Numbered from the stretch's first letter, positions 1-10,053 are shown. The stretch: DNA of 64,000 nucleotides from Metabacillus arenae (GCF_014773385.1 NZ_JACXAI010000023.1:1-64000), one strand, 5' to 3'. Notes: generated by a model not told the origin, from the sequence alone. Numbers and translations: made by a program.

Positions 1-2
1 CT

Positions 3-95
3 GTCGATCCACAATATGCTCATCTTATAAAAATTGAAATACTGAGAAAAACCGAGAAAACAAAAGAGAAACCTTACTTTAATGAGGGAGTTTAA
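3..95 (+). CDS. 3' end of an unidentified gene (partial)
   Basis: An open frame enters from the left edge and ends at TAA 93-95, giving about 30 charged residues that begin VDPQYAHLIKIEIL and end EGV. No start is visible and the fragment is too short to assign to a family. It precedes the glycan locus, so it could be the last gene of an upstream carbohydrate operon, but that is position only. It could also be a chance open frame. Confidence 0.35.
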   Translation, partial: VDPQYAHLIKIEILRKTEKTKEKPYFNEGV

Positions 96-126
96 GATGT
101 TTAAAATGTTAATGTATTAAAGTTAG

Positions 127-290
127 CTATCGATGTCCACCGCACACGGCCAGGACGTCCTAGTGCCGGCAGGCATAAGGCCGTGACGTCCTTGCCGGCC
201 AGGCGCCATCGGCCCTTAGGTCTCAGGGCCAATACGCCCGAATGCTTGTTGCCGAAGGACTAGCGCCCCAGAGCTTTTCGTTCTTGAAAA
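127..290. repeat. GC-rich intergenic repeat-like block
   Basis: This block is visibly far richer in G and C than the AT-rich DNA on both sides. It contains short palindromes such as AGGACGTCCT (near 152) and GGCCCTtaggtctcAGGGCC (near 211-230), and the motif GACGTCCT occurs twice. It ends in a 'gagcttttc' stretch that is also seen in a block at 61471-61545. No coding frame makes sense in it. It most resembles a degenerate member of a Bacillus intergenic repeat family. Confidence 0.45.
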
Positions 291-321
291 TAAGTGGTTT
301 TTTCACCCAAAATGCTGTTGT

Positions 322-499
322 AAAGGCATTATTGTAACTATGTAAAGTCATACATATTAAAACAAAATTGACATATTACTAGATTTGCAAAGCCTTATTA
401 TGTAAGCGGAATCATAGACGGAATTGACGTTCTGACAATGCTAAATAAAATAACATATTGTTCAAATTTTCTGAAAAATATACTATGAAAGCAGTTTCA
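322..499 (+). promoter_or_regulatory. Promoter/operator module of the first transporter operon
   Basis: This stretch is closely repeated at 11706-11885 upstream of the second binding-protein gene, which shows that it is a conserved control unit. A sigma-A-like promoter is CTGACA (432-437), 16 bp, CATATT (454-459). Downstream, at 486-499, lies TGAAAGCAGTTTCA, an inverted repeat with TGAAA/TTTCA arms. It differs from the catabolite-responsive element TGWAANCGNTNWCA only at the central G. Its place after the promoter fits a roadblock operator for CcpA or a LacI-family sugar repressor. Confidence 0.6.
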
Positions 500-526
500 T
501 ATCAAAACAGAAGGAGGGGTTATTGA

Positions 527-1525
527 ATGAGTTCAAGTGCGGCAACTTCCCCATTACAGGAAGAAAAAATTAATAATAGTTCTGCGAAACCACATAAATT
601 AAAACGAAATAAACCTAAAAAAGTAAAAAAGAACAGAAAAATCCTGCAAAACTGGCAGCTTTACATATTCGTATTGCCAGCATTTTTATACTTTCTTATC
701 TTTCATTATATTCCTATGTATGGGGTGCAAATTGCATTTAAAAATTTCGTTCCAAGTCTAGGAATATGGGGAAGTGAATGGGTTGGATTTGATCATTTTA
801 TTAGATTCTTTGAATCGTATTATTTTTGGGATTTAATCAAAAATACGTTAGGCATAAGTGTTTACGAATTAATTATTGGTTTTCCATTACCGATTATTTT
901 AGCGTTAGCATTAAATGAGGCAAAAGATGGTTTATATAAACGAACTGTACAGACGGTAACCTATGCACCTCACTTTATTTCAGTTGTTGTTATGGCAGGG
1001 ATGATCATAGCTTTCCTATCTCCGGCAACAGGTATCATAAACCATGGAATTCAATTACTAGGATTTGAACCAATCGCTTTTTTGAGTGAGCCTGGTTGGT
1101 TTAAAACAGTCTATGTATTCTCAGGTGTATGGCAAAGTACAGGGTGGGGAACAATTATATACCTTGCCGCACTTTCTGGGGTAGACCCACAGCATCATGA
1201 AGCTGCAATTGTCGATGGTGCCACGCGTTTTCAGCGTATCTGGCATATAAACATTCCGGCAATTGTTCCAACAATGATTATTTTACTAATTATGAACGTT
1301 GGTAACATCATGGCGATGGGATTTGAAAAAATATTACTATTACAAAATCCGCTAAACCTTGAGACTTCGAATGTTATTGCGACATTTGTTTACCAAGCTG
1401 GTTTATTAGACGCCCAGTATAGTTTTGCAGCGGCAGTTGGGCTGTTCAACGCCTTTATTAATGCTATTTTACTAATAACTGTAAACATGATCGCAAAGAA
1501 AACTAGTGAGACAAGCCTATGGTAA
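527..1525 (+). CDS. ABC sugar transporter permease, LplB/YtcP type
   Basis: This is one of two membrane subunits of a CUT1-type ABC importer for oligosaccharides. The 332-residue protein has a Lys/Arg-rich cytoplasmic N-terminus (about residues 20-43), then about six hydrophobic segments, and the EAA loop that contacts the ATPase starting near E225 (EAAIVDGA). The size and extended basic N-terminus fit the LplB branch that works with large LplA lipoproteins. The start has a strong site, AAGGAGGGG at 511-519. It lies 17 bases before the second permease. No ATPase gene is nearby, so a shared MsmX-type ATPase probably energises it. The substrate is inferred from the neighbouring glycosidases. 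Confidence 0.9.
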   Translation: MSSSAATSPLQEEKINNSSAKPHKLKRNKPKKVKKNRKILQNWQLYIFVLPAFLYFLIFHYIPMYGVQIAFKNFVPSLGIWGSEWVGFDHFIRFFESYYFWDLIKNTLGISVYELIIGFPLPIILALALNEAKDGLYKRTVQTVTYAPHFISVVVMAGMIIAFLSPATGIINHGIQLLGFEPIAFLSEPGWFKTVYVFSGVWQSTGWGTIIYLAALSGVDPQHHEAAIVDGATRFQRIWHINIPAIVPTMIILLIMNVGNIMAMGFEKILLLQNPLNLETSNVIATFVYQAGLLDAQYSFAAAVGLFNAFINAILLITVNMIAKKTSETSLW

Positions 1526-1542
1526 GAGGAGGTATTTAGAAC

Positions 1543-2448
1543 ATGGGTACAGCAATACATGAAACGAAAACTGACAAAACATTTAAGGCGATTGTTTTTA
1601 TTTTTCTTACCGCTGCATTAATGATCGTACTATATCCATTGATTTATATTATAAGTGCTTCCATAAGTAATCCAGCAGCTGTTAACTCAGGCGAAATGTG
1701 GCTTCTTCCGAAAGATATTACATTCGAAGGCTATAAGCTAATCTTTGAAAATGGCGATATTTGGAGGGGGTATCTCAATACGATTTTGTATACTGCACTG
1801 GGCACTTTTATAAACTTAGCAGTTACGATCCCGGCAGCTTATGCGCTATCACGCAAAGATTTTTTTGGAAGAAATCTCCTAATGGGTATGTTTGTCCTAA
1901 CAATGTTCTTTAGTGGCGGATTAATTCCAACTTACTTAGTCGTGAAAAGCTTGGGGCTTATTGACACCATTTGGGCAATGGTTTTACCAAACGCAGCAGC
2001 AGTTTGGAATATCGTTATTGCACGTGTGTTTTTCCAAACGTCCATCCCAAAAGGATTGGAAGAAGCCGCAATCATTGATGGCGCGTCGAATTTTAAAATG
2101 TTTACCAAAATCATTTTGCCACTATCAGCACCAATTATCGCTGTTATGGCGTTATTCTATGGTGTTGGTCACTGGAACGGGTATTTTAATGCATTAATCT
2201 ACTTATCAGACAAAGAAATGTTTCCACTTCAATTAGTATTAAGAGAAATACTTGTATTACAGGAAATGTCATCACAAAACACAAATCTATCAGGAAGTAT
2301 GGCTGAGGCGCTGCACAGTAAGCAACAACTTGCCGCGATTGTTAAGTATGGTGTGATGATTGTCTCAACACTACCAATTATTGTTGTCTATCCATTTTTA
2401 CAACGATATTTTGTTAAGGGGGTTTTGATTGGCTCACTAAAAGGTTAA
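1543..2448 (+). CDS. ABC sugar transporter permease, LplC/YtcP type
   Basis: This is the second membrane subunit of the same CUT1-type importer, 301 residues with about six transmembrane segments. The EAA loop is at residues 174 onward (EAAIIDGA), and the C-terminus LIGSLKG is typical of YtcP/LplC proteins. The ribosome site GAGGAGG precedes the ATG. It sits between the first permease and the binding protein at 2546, so the three genes make a transporter without its ATPase. The family assignment is firm. Transport of N-glycan fragments is an inference from the locus. Confidence 0.9.
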   Translation: MGTAIHETKTDKTFKAIVFIFLTAALMIVLYPLIYIISASISNPAAVNSGEMWLLPKDITFEGYKLIFENGDIWRGYLNTILYTALGTFINLAVTIPAAYALSRKDFFGRNLLMGMFVLTMFFSGGLIPTYLVVKSLGLIDTIWAMVLPNAAAVWNIVIARVFFQTSIPKGLEEAAIIDGASNFKMFTKIILPLSAPIIAVMALFYGVGHWNGYFNALIYLSDKEMFPLQLVLREILVLQEMSSQNTNLSGSMAEALHSKQQLAAIVKYGVMIVSTLPIIVVYPFLQRYFVKGVLIGSLKG

Positions 2449-2545
2449 TATTCTGAGTTTTCAAGGGGGTGATCGTGTATTCAAAAATGCAACACTTAAA
2501 AAGAAACAAGGGGTATCATTTGAAAAGATGAAAGGGGATGCATGG

Positions 2546-4129
2546 ATGAAAAAATTACTTTTTCTACTTTTCACAGCTGTTTTAGTACTTGCGGCTTGCA
2601 GCTCTAAAGATGTAAGTGAAGAAAAACCTACTGCAGATGTTGAAGTAAATAAAGAAGGATTTCCAATTGTGGACGAAGAAATAAAATTAACCTTAATGGC
2701 ACCTGGTGCTGGCATGGCAGAATGGAAAGACATGCCTACTTTGCAAGATTATGCAGAGAAGACAAATATAAATTTTAAATATATTACTCCACCAATGAGT
2801 GATTTCCAGACGAAATTAAATTTAGCGTTTGCCAGTGGTGATATTCCAGATATTATTTATGCAGCTGGGACAAGTAATTTGACTGCTGGTATGGAAGTAG
2901 ATTATGGAAAACAGGGAGAATTGGTGCCTTTAGAAGATCTAATAGCAGAATATGCCCCAAATATTCAAAAAATATTGGATGAAAACCCTGAAATTAAAAA
3001 ATCCATTACAACAGTTGATGGACACATCTATTCATTACCTGCAATAAATATACATCCAACATCTGGTTGGTATTTAGGACCAATGTGGTACAACGGTAAA
3101 TGGCTAGATGCTTTAGGTGTGGAGGAACTACCTAAGACTACGGATGAACTATATGATTTATTAGTACGGTTTAAAACAGAAGATCCTAACGGGAATGGCA
3201 AAGCAGATGAAATTCCTCTAGTTGATGTCAAAGAATCATATATCCGTCCGTGGATGTTGGGTGCCTTTGGTTTGAAAGAATGGGGTATTGATGAAGTTGA
3301 TGGAAAAGTAAGATATACACCAATAACGGATAATTATAAGGAATATCTTACGTTTATGAATAAACTTTATGAGGAAGAGCTGCTGGATCCGGAGAGTTTT
3401 TCTCAGTCGGGTGAGCAGGTAGCAGCAAAGGGACAGGCAAACAGACTTGGTTTATTCCAAAGTTACTTCTCATATTTTACAACAGGAGGAACTGAAGAAG
3501 AGGCAATGAATAACCCAATGTATTATCCTTTGACTAGCTCTGTTTCTGATAAAACCGTAATACCACGAAGCCCAGGAATTCAAAGGGGTACTTTCTCTAT
3601 CACAAGTAACAATAAAAATCCAGAAGCTTCGATTCGATGGGTTGATTATTTCTATTCTAAAGAAGGTCGTGAATACTTAAATGATGGTCCTGAAGGATAT
3701 CTTTGGGAGGAAGGTGAGAAAGGAAAAAGGAAATATCTCGAAGTACCTGAAGGTTTTGATAATAGAGAAGATTATCGAGGAACATTAACACCAGCATATG
3801 CAATTGCTGCACCAACTGTAACGGATCGAATTGAAGGTGTGGAACTAACAGAATTTGATAAATTTATTGAGGCTGAAACGAAAGCAAAAATTGATCCTTA
3901 TGCAGAAGTTCCAATTCCACTTTTGTATTTAACAAGTGAAGAACAAGCTACAGTAAATACCATTGAAGTGGATCTAAAATCCTATGTAGAACAAATGGAA
4001 GCAAAATTCATCACTGGAGTTGAACCGTTATCTAACTGGGATAAATACGTAAAAACGATTGAAGATATGAATATTGAACAATATGTTCAAGTTTATCAAG
4101 ATGCATATGATCGTTGGAAAGACAGTTAA
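2546..4129 (+). CDS. Extracellular sugar-binding lipoprotein, LplA type (copy 1)
   Basis: This is the membrane-anchored solute-binding protein of the ABC importer. Starting at ATG 2546 it has 527 residues: a lysine start, a hydrophobic stretch, and a lipobox LAAC with the lipidated Cys at residue 18, followed by an acidic linker. The length matches the large LplA-type binding proteins (about 500-550 residues). The ATG at 2528 is less likely because the good ribosome site AAAGGGG (2531-2537) lies between the two starts. A close paralogue is encoded at 11911-13500, with near-identical C-terminal regions (QYVQVYQDAYDRW against QYVQIYQDAYDRW). The two may bind related glycans. The ligand cannot be read from sequence. 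Confidence 0.9.
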   Translation: MKKLLFLLFTAVLVLAACSSKDVSEEKPTADVEVNKEGFPIVDEEIKLTLMAPGAGMAEWKDMPTLQDYAEKTNINFKYITPPMSDFQTKLNLAFASGDIPDIIYAAGTSNLTAGMEVDYGKQGELVPLEDLIAEYAPNIQKILDENPEIKKSITTVDGHIYSLPAINIHPTSGWYLGPMWYNGKWLDALGVEELPKTTDELYDLLVRFKTEDPNGNGKADEIPLVDVKESYIRPWMLGAFGLKEWGIDEVDGKVRYTPITDNYKEYLTFMNKLYEEELLDPESFSQSGEQVAAKGQANRLGLFQSYFSYFTTGGTEEEAMNNPMYYPLTSSVSDKTVIPRSPGIQRGTFSITSNNKNPEASIRWVDYFYSKEGREYLNDGPEGYLWEEGEKGKRKYLEVPEGFDNREDYRGTLTPAYAIAAPTVTDRIEGVELTEFDKFIEAETKAKIDPYAEVPIPLLYLTSEEQATVNTIEVDLKSYVEQMEAKFITGVEPLSNWDKYVKTIEDMNIEQYVQVYQDAYDRWKDS

Positions 4130-4190
4130 TTAGTAAATAGAATATTCTCAACTTCCAGATAGACTGAATAAGTTCATATGATAATAAAAT

Positions 4191-4229
4191 ATGAATCGTA
4201 TACCTAAATAAGATAGGTATACGATTCAT
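4191..4229 (+). terminator. Strong stem-loop after binding-protein gene
   Basis: A perfect 16-bp inverted repeat, 4191-4206 with 4214-4229, encloses a 7-base loop. It is not followed by a clean T run, so it may act as an mRNA 3' stabiliser or partial terminator between the transporter genes and the glycosidase genes rather than as a full intrinsic terminator. Confidence 0.55.
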
Positions 4230-4320
4230 TGTTATATAGTGTATTTGAAAAGAGTTAATGTACTGTGAAAGGTATTACTCGGATGTTTTATCTGGAATCT
4301 ATTATTTTGGGGGAATATAT

Positions 4321-6627
4321 ATGGAAATACACAAAGATCATAATTATCCTATACACGAAAGAATTAAAAGTTTAATAAACCAAATGACTTTGAAAGAAAA
4401 AGTAGGTCAATTAAATCAAAAAATGTATGGATGGGATGCCTATAGAAAAACAGAATACGGCTATGAATTAACAAGAGCTTTCAAAGAACAAGTGGCCAAT
4501 TTTGATAGTATGGGTGCTTTATATGGTTTGTTTCGAGCAGATCCTTGGTCAAATGTTAATTTTTCAAATGGTATAAATGTAGAAGATAGTGCAATTGTGA
4601 CTAATATGATCCAAACGTATTTGAAAGAAAATACAAGATTAGGTATACCTGTGCTATTTTCTGAAGAATGTCCACATGGGCATCAAGCATTGGATAGCAC
4701 TATATTTCCGACACATATTGGATCTGGAGCCTCTTGGAATCCAGAGCTACAGCAAAAGGTTTCACAACAAGTGGCGGATGAGTTACAAGCTAGGGGTGGG
4801 CACTTAGGTTTAGTCTCCACACTAGACATTGTTCGTGATCCTAGGTGGGGAAGAACTGAAGAATGTTTTAGTGAAGATCCCTATTTATCTTCGAAAATGA
4901 CGGAGGCTGTAGTTCGTGGAATGCAAGGAGAGAAAGAAGATACCCCAAAAGTTCTCGCAGTATTAAAACACTTTGCTGCTCAAGGGGCAGGAGTTGGGGG
5001 GCACAATTCAGGACCAGCATTAATTGGTAAAAGAGAATTACGTGAGATTTTTTTACCACCAATGAAAGCGGGGGTACAGTCTGGAGTTCTAGCTTGTATG
5101 GCTGCTTATAATGAGATTGATGGCGTTCCTTGTCACGCAAACCATCATCTATTATCTAAGATTCTCCGTCAAGAGTGGAATTATAAAGGAATTGTAATGG
5201 CAGATGGTACTGCACTTGATAGGTTGCTATCGCTAACTGGAGATAAGGAATTAGCAGCTGCATATGGCTTAAAAGCGGGAGTTGATTTAAGTCTATGGGA
5301 TGATGTTTATTTGGGGATCGAAGCTGGTGTGGAAAGTGGGAAAATCGAAGAACAACTTGTTGATCAAGCAGTTTCAAGAGTATTGTATTTAAAATTTAAG
5401 TTAAGACTTTTTGATGACATACCAACTAAAAATGAAGAAAAGGCTTTAACTGTTATAAGAAATAATAACGCTATCGAAACGAATTTAGAGATGGCCCGAC
5501 AGTCTATTGTATTAGTTGAAAACAAGAATAAACTATTACCAATTCGTAATGAGATAAAGAAAATAGCTGTTATTGGCCCTAATGCTGACAATATATACAA
5601 TTTACTCGGAGATTATACACCACCACAGCGCAGAGAAAATGTTGTAACCATCCTTGATGGTATAAAATCGATCGTTGGCAAGAATACAGATGTATTGTAT
5701 GCAAAAGGATGTGGAATTAGGGGTAATGATAAATCCGAGTTTGCCGCTGCAAAGAAGATCGCTAAGGAAGCTGATATTGTAGTATTGGCTTTAGGTGGAT
5801 CGAGTGCTAGAGAGTTTGGAATGGAATTTGAAAATAATGGTGCTGTTAAGGATTTTAATGAAACAGAAATGGATTGTGGAGAAAATGTTGATGTAGCTAA
5901 TTTAGAACTTGGTGGAGTTCAACAGGAGTTAATGAAAGAAATTAGTTCAACTGGTACGCCGATCATTTCTGTTCTTATTCAAGGACGTCCTTATTCAATT
6001 CCAATGATTACCCAATATTGTGATGCTATTTTAATTGGATGGTATCCAGGTCAACAGGGTGGGAGAGCTATAGCTGAAGTTCTATTTGGTGATGTTAATC
6101 CGAATGGCAAGCTTCCTGTTTCTGTTCCTCGTTCGTCAATGCAATTACCGGTTTATTATAACTACAAGGATAGTGGTGCTAAAGAAGATTACTTTGATAT
6201 GAGTGGAAAGGCATTATACCCTTTTGGTCATGGTTTAAGTTATACATCTTTTACATATCGTTTTCTTTCTGAAGAAAATGAAACGATCACCTTTAAGGAA
6301 CTGCAGAATTCCAAGCAAGTTAAGATATCAGTAGAAGTCGCAAATATTGGCGATAAAGATGGTTATGAAGTAGTCCAACTTTATATAAAAGATGTGGAAG
6401 CTACAGTGACACAAAGGAATAAAGAACTGAAAGGATTTCAAAAAGTATGGCTAAATGCAAATGAAACTAAGACTGTCACTTTTACTCTTGGTTTTGAGGA
6501 GCTAGCTATATGGGATATTAAGATGAATTTTGAAGTTGAACCTGGATTAGTAAAGCTGATGGTAGGAGGGTCTTCTAATACCGTGATCGAAAAAGACTTA
6601 ATCATAAAAGATCGTTTACATCATTAG
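4321..6627 (+). CDS. Glycoside hydrolase family 3 beta-glycosidase
   Basis: This is a GH3 retaining exo-beta-glycosidase (the family includes beta-glucosidases and beta-xylosidases). The chosen start ATG 4321 gives 768 residues; an upstream in-frame ATG at 4258 lacks a ribosome site. The TIM-barrel half contains the conserved KHFAAQG and a nucleophile region IVMADGTALD, with Asp about residue 295. The second alpha/beta domain (ALGGSSAREFG) and a C-terminal fibronectin-III-like domain follow, with the typical YPFGHGLSYTSF sequence near their junction. No signal peptide is present, so it acts in the cytoplasm on imported sugars. It lacks the NagZ-type motifs of GH3 hexosaminidases. A beta-xylosidase role would fit plant N-glycans, but specificity is not visible. 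Confidence 0.88.
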   Translation: MEIHKDHNYPIHERIKSLINQMTLKEKVGQLNQKMYGWDAYRKTEYGYELTRAFKEQVANFDSMGALYGLFRADPWSNVNFSNGINVEDSAIVTNMIQTYLKENTRLGIPVLFSEECPHGHQALDSTIFPTHIGSGASWNPELQQKVSQQVADELQARGGHLGLVSTLDIVRDPRWGRTEECFSEDPYLSSKMTEAVVRGMQGEKEDTPKVLAVLKHFAAQGAGVGGHNSGPALIGKRELREIFLPPMKAGVQSGVLACMAAYNEIDGVPCHANHHLLSKILRQEWNYKGIVMADGTALDRLLSLTGDKELAAAYGLKAGVDLSLWDDVYLGIEAGVESGKIEEQLVDQAVSRVLYLKFKLRLFDDIPTKNEEKALTVIRNNNAIETNLEMARQSIVLVENKNKLLPIRNEIKKIAVIGPNADNIYNLLGDYTPPQRRENVVTILDGIKSIVGKNTDVLYAKGCGIRGNDKSEFAAAKKIAKEADIVVLALGGSSAREFGMEFENNGAVKDFNETEMDCGENVDVANLELGGVQQELMKEISSTGTPIISVLIQGRPYSIPMITQYCDAILIGWYPGQQGGRAIAEVLFGDVNPNGKLPVSVPRSSMQLPVYYNYKDSGAKEDYFDMSGKALYPFGHGLSYTSFTYRFLSEENETITFKELQNSKQVKISVEVANIGDKDGYEVVQLYIKDVEATVTQRNKELKGFQKVWLNANETKTVTFTLGFEELAIWDIKMNFEVEPGLVKLMVGGSSNTVIEKDLIIKDRLHH

Positions 6628-6665
6628 AATGAAATGAAAAAAGCAGGATTAGGAGGGAAAATAAA

Positions 6666-9600
6666 ATGCACCGTATTCAACGTTTAATACGGATATTACA
6701 TGCAAATCAATATAAGGATTTACTTGAAATCCAAGGTTGGAAATCAAAAAAAGCCCAATATGTAAACCCTGGAGAGTATTCCTACTATAACGAAAATATA
6801 GAAGGTTTAATAATAAATATAGGCGATTTGGTTGCGGATTCTGGTACTACAGTTTTTCTTGAAAAAGAGGTAGAGATTCCCAAAAGTTGGCAAAATAATA
6901 CCGTAGGGATTTTATTTAAAGTAAATGGTAATGGAAAGCAATCTTATTGTGAAAGCCTTATCTCAATACAAGGAATACCAACACAAGGTCTTGATCGAAA
7001 TCGTAATCTACTCATAATTCCTCCTGATAAACTAGGAAACAAAGTGTTGCATATTCAAATTGAAGTATTCAACCCAGTTGGGATTCCTAAGGATCATCTG
7101 CGCGGATTTAACCTAGTTGCAAGTCCAGAAACAGATCCACCACCAGGATATTTAGAACAGAGTAGTTTGGTTCTGATAAATAAAGAAGTTCAAAGTCTTT
7201 TATACACATTGGAAGTTTGTTATAAGACCGCTACATCATTAGATAAAAGTGATACTCGCTACCATTTACTTCACAAAGCTATGGAACTGGTAGTTGATCA
7301 GCTTGGTATGCCAAGTAAAAAAACACTCCTTGACCAGAATTTACTTAGAAAGTTGGAGGCAGGATTAAAACAAACCGTTAATGATTTATCAGGTTTTAGA
7401 GAAGGGACAATTCGAGCGATTGGTCAATCACATATTGATATAGCATGGTTGTGGCCAATGAAAGAAACAATAAGAAAAGGCTCCCGTACATTTTCTAGTA
7501 TTTGTACTTTATTAGAAGAATATAATGATTTTGAATTTGCTCAAAGTCAACCTCAGCTATTTTCTTTCTTAAAAGAATATCAACCAAAAGTTTATAAAAG
7601 AGTGAAGGAAAAAGTTGCAGAAGGTCGGTTTGAAATTATTGGTGGTATGTGGGTAGAACCTGACTTGAATATTCCTTCGGGAGAATCCCTTGTCCGTCAA
7701 CTGCTTTATGGTAAAAAATTTTTTAAAGATGAATTTGGTTTAGAGCCCAGAGTAGAGTGGTTACCAGACACATTTGGCTATTGTGCATCTTTACCACAAA
7801 TACTAAAAAAAGCTGGAACAGACTATTTTATGACAACAAAACTAAATTGGAATGATACCAATCGATTCCCGTATGATCTATTTTATTGGGAAGGAATTGA
7901 TGGTACTAAGATACTATCTTACTTACATAATATTCTTGGCCAGCAAACAGAACCAGCAGATATTAAGAGTACATGGGAGGATTATAACCAAAAGAACGAA
8001 TACCCTGAGAGGATGTTGGTATATGGTTATGGTGATGGAGGCGGTGGTGTTACAAGGGAAATGATTGAGTATTTAGAACGGTCTAGCAATCTTCCGGGCC
8101 TTCCAGATGTAAAATTTGATAAGGTCCATGACTTTTTTGACAGAATAGATTCTGAAAAGCCCCAATTACCTAACTGGTATGGGGATTTATATTTAGAACT
8201 CCACCGCGGTACTTATACTTCTCATGCAAAAACAAAAAAGAATAATAGAGAAGCAGAGTCTCTTTATAGAGAACTAGAGATTTGGAATAGCTTAGCTCAC
8301 ATCACTTTAGGTATAACATATCCTATGGAGGAAATTAACAAAGGTTGGCAACTAATTCTGCTTAATCAGTTCCATGATATTGTGCCAGGTACATCGATTT
8401 CTCCTGTATATGATTTATCAGAAAAACAATATAATGAGTTATTTGAAAAAGGAACAAGATTAAAAGAGGAAGCAATTAAGTATATTACTCAATCGATTAA
8501 CACTGAAGGAACTGGCCAACCAATTATTCTACTAAACAGCCTTAGCTGGACTCGTGATGAAATGATAACTATTACTGGAGGAAAAGAGCTATTAACTAAA
8601 AAAATGATTGATAAACAAGGGAATAGCTATAAAACAGATTATATCGTAAGTGATGATGAAAATGTAACACTCAATGTTTACATCGATCGTATTCCTGAAA
8701 TAGGTTATAAAACAGTGTGGTTAGAGGATACTGCTCAACAAGAAGTAGCACTTTCTAAAGAATTCAGTGGTCATTGGGAGACACCTGTTTATAAAGTAGA
8801 ATTTACTAATAATGGTTGGATTAGTCGATTATATGATAAGAAAGCAGATAAAGAGATTATTAAAGATGGAGAATATGCGAATGAGCTGCAATTATTCGAT
8901 GACTTACCAACTGATTGGGATGCTTGGGACATAGATCCGAACTTTGAAAAGCAGCTTACAATAAATCCGCATTTAATTGACTCTAAAGTAATTTATAAAG
9001 GATCTGTTTCCGATAAATTAGAATTCATTTGGAAAGTGAATCATTCATTGGTGAATCAAGAAATTACCTTTTACCATGATAGTAAAAAAATAGATTTTAA
9101 AACAACAGTAGATTGGTTGGAAAAACATAAACTTTTAAAGGTTGCATTCCCTGTAAATATTTATAGCTCTAAAGCGACTTATGAGATTCCGTTTGGTTCG
9201 ATTGAACGTGCTACTCATAATAATACAAGTTGGGAACAAGCTCAGTATGAAGTATGTGGTCAACGATGGGCTGACCTTTCAGAGGGGAATTATGGTGTAA
9301 GTTTATTAAATGATTGTAAATATGGTTATGACATAAAAGGAAATAAAATAAGACTATCACTTTTACGTGCTCCAAAATGGCCAGATACCCAAGCAGATAT
9401 AATGAAGCATAAATTTACTTATTCCTTATTCCCTCATGAAGGGGACTGGAGAAACGGAAATACAGTTAAAAAAGGCCAAGAGTTAAATTCTCCAATAACT
9501 GTTGTTATGACATCTGCACATTCGGGTAAGTTACCAGATTCAATGGCATTTATAAACACAAACAGTGAGAGTGTAATCATTGATTCAATCAAACAAGCTG

Positions 9601-9803
9601 AAAATAAAAACGGGATTATTTTGAGAATGTATGAATCTAAAGGAAGTGAAACTTCTGCTATATTGCAATTTAGACAGATGATCACTACTATAAATGAAAC
9701 GAATTTACTTGAGCAGCCAGTTACTAAATTGTTAATGAAAGACGGACAAATCAGTCGGAAATTTCATCCATATGAGATTAGTACATATCACGTAATAAAG
9801 TAG
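6666..9803 (+). CDS. GH38 alpha-mannosidase (large type, copy 1)
   Basis: This cytoplasmic alpha-mannosidase has 1045 residues. An N-terminal beta domain (about 1-240) is followed by the GH38 catalytic domain opening with GQSHIDIAWLWP, whose His and Asp are metal ligands, and by the nucleophile motif LPDTFGY with Asp368. Large beta domains form the C-terminal half, including WADLSEGNYGVSLLNDCKYG, a conserved GH38 C-terminal signature. A ribosome site (AGGAGGG) precedes the ATG. It follows the GH3 gene by 38 bases. It is paralogous to the gene at 13795 and belongs to the same size class as lysosomal-like/yeast Ams1-like mannosidases. It probably trims alpha-linked mannose from imported glycans. 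Confidence 0.93.
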   Translation: MHRIQRLIRILHANQYKDLLEIQGWKSKKAQYVNPGEYSYYNENIEGLIINIGDLVADSGTTVFLEKEVEIPKSWQNNTVGILFKVNGNGKQSYCESLISIQGIPTQGLDRNRNLLIIPPDKLGNKVLHIQIEVFNPVGIPKDHLRGFNLVASPETDPPPGYLEQSSLVLINKEVQSLLYTLEVCYKTATSLDKSDTRYHLLHKAMELVVDQLGMPSKKTLLDQNLLRKLEAGLKQTVNDLSGFREGTIRAIGQSHIDIAWLWPMKETIRKGSRTFSSICTLLEEYNDFEFAQSQPQLFSFLKEYQPKVYKRVKEKVAEGRFEIIGGMWVEPDLNIPSGESLVRQLLYGKKFFKDEFGLEPRVEWLPDTFGYCASLPQILKKAGTDYFMTTKLNWNDTNRFPYDLFYWEGIDGTKILSYLHNILGQQTEPADIKSTWEDYNQKNEYPERMLVYGYGDGGGGVTREMIEYLERSSNLPGLPDVKFDKVHDFFDRIDSEKPQLPNWYGDLYLELHRGTYTSHAKTKKNNREAESLYRELEIWNSLAHITLGITYPMEEINKGWQLILLNQFHDIVPGTSISPVYDLSEKQYNELFEKGTRLKEEAIKYITQSINTEGTGQPIILLNSLSWTRDEMITITGGKELLTKKMIDKQGNSYKTDYIVSDDENVTLNVYIDRIPEIGYKTVWLEDTAQQEVALSKEFSGHWETPVYKVEFTNNGWISRLYDKKADKEIIKDGEYANELQLFDDLPTDWDAWDIDPNFEKQLTINPHLIDSKVIYKGSVSDKLEFIWKVNHSLVNQEITFYHDSKKIDFKTTVDWLEKHKLLKVAFPVNIYSSKATYEIPFGSIERATHNNTSWEQAQYEVCGQRWADLSEGNYGVSLLNDCKYGYDIKGNKIRLSLLRAPKWPDTQADIMKHKFTYSLFPHEGDWRNGNTVKKGQELNSPITVVMTSAHSGKLPDSMAFINTNSESVIIDSIKQAENKNGIILRMYESKGSETSAILQFRQMITTINETNLLEQPVTKLLMKDGQISRKFHPYEISTYHVIK

Positions 9804-9818
9804 TTTTGGAGGTTAAAA

Positions 9819-10044
9819 TTAGAAGATAAAAAGGTTATCCACATTATTTCACATACCCATTGAGATAAGGGAATGGTACATGCTATATGAGAAACGCCAT
9901 GTCCTTTAACTAAGCTGATGGATAAGCTGGTTGAAACATTAGAAAATAAGCCTGATAATAAAAGCTTTCTCCTTGATAGAAAAACAATTATTTTAGAATT
10001 ATTTACATACCCTGAAATGAAGGAAAAACTTCAAAATTTTTAAG
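9819..10044 (+). pseudogene. Remnant of a GH38 alpha-mannosidase N-terminus
   Basis: This DNA aligns with the first 225 bases of the intact mannosidase gene at 17001. It includes the leader GGAGGTTAAAATT and the codons for IHIISHTH. The TTG start has become TTA, the Trp codon of HTHWD has become TGA, and further frame breaks follow. The similarity stops near 10044, where permease-like sequence takes over. It is a dead fragment of a second mngB-like mannosidase gene. Confidence 0.85.
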
Positions 10045-10053
10045 ACTACCTCA

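Noticed and set aside
2461-2733. Minus-strand frame opposite the first lipoprotein gene (and a matching one at 11883-12098)
   Set aside because: It is the reverse complement of the signal-peptide region; the same shadow appears in both paralogues and has no ribosome site.
4321-6627. GH3 as an NagZ-type N-acetylhexosaminidase completing N-glycan breakdown
   Set aside because: The His/Asp dyad loop and KHFPGHG motif of NagZ are absent; the sequence has the beta-glucosidase/xylosidase layout.
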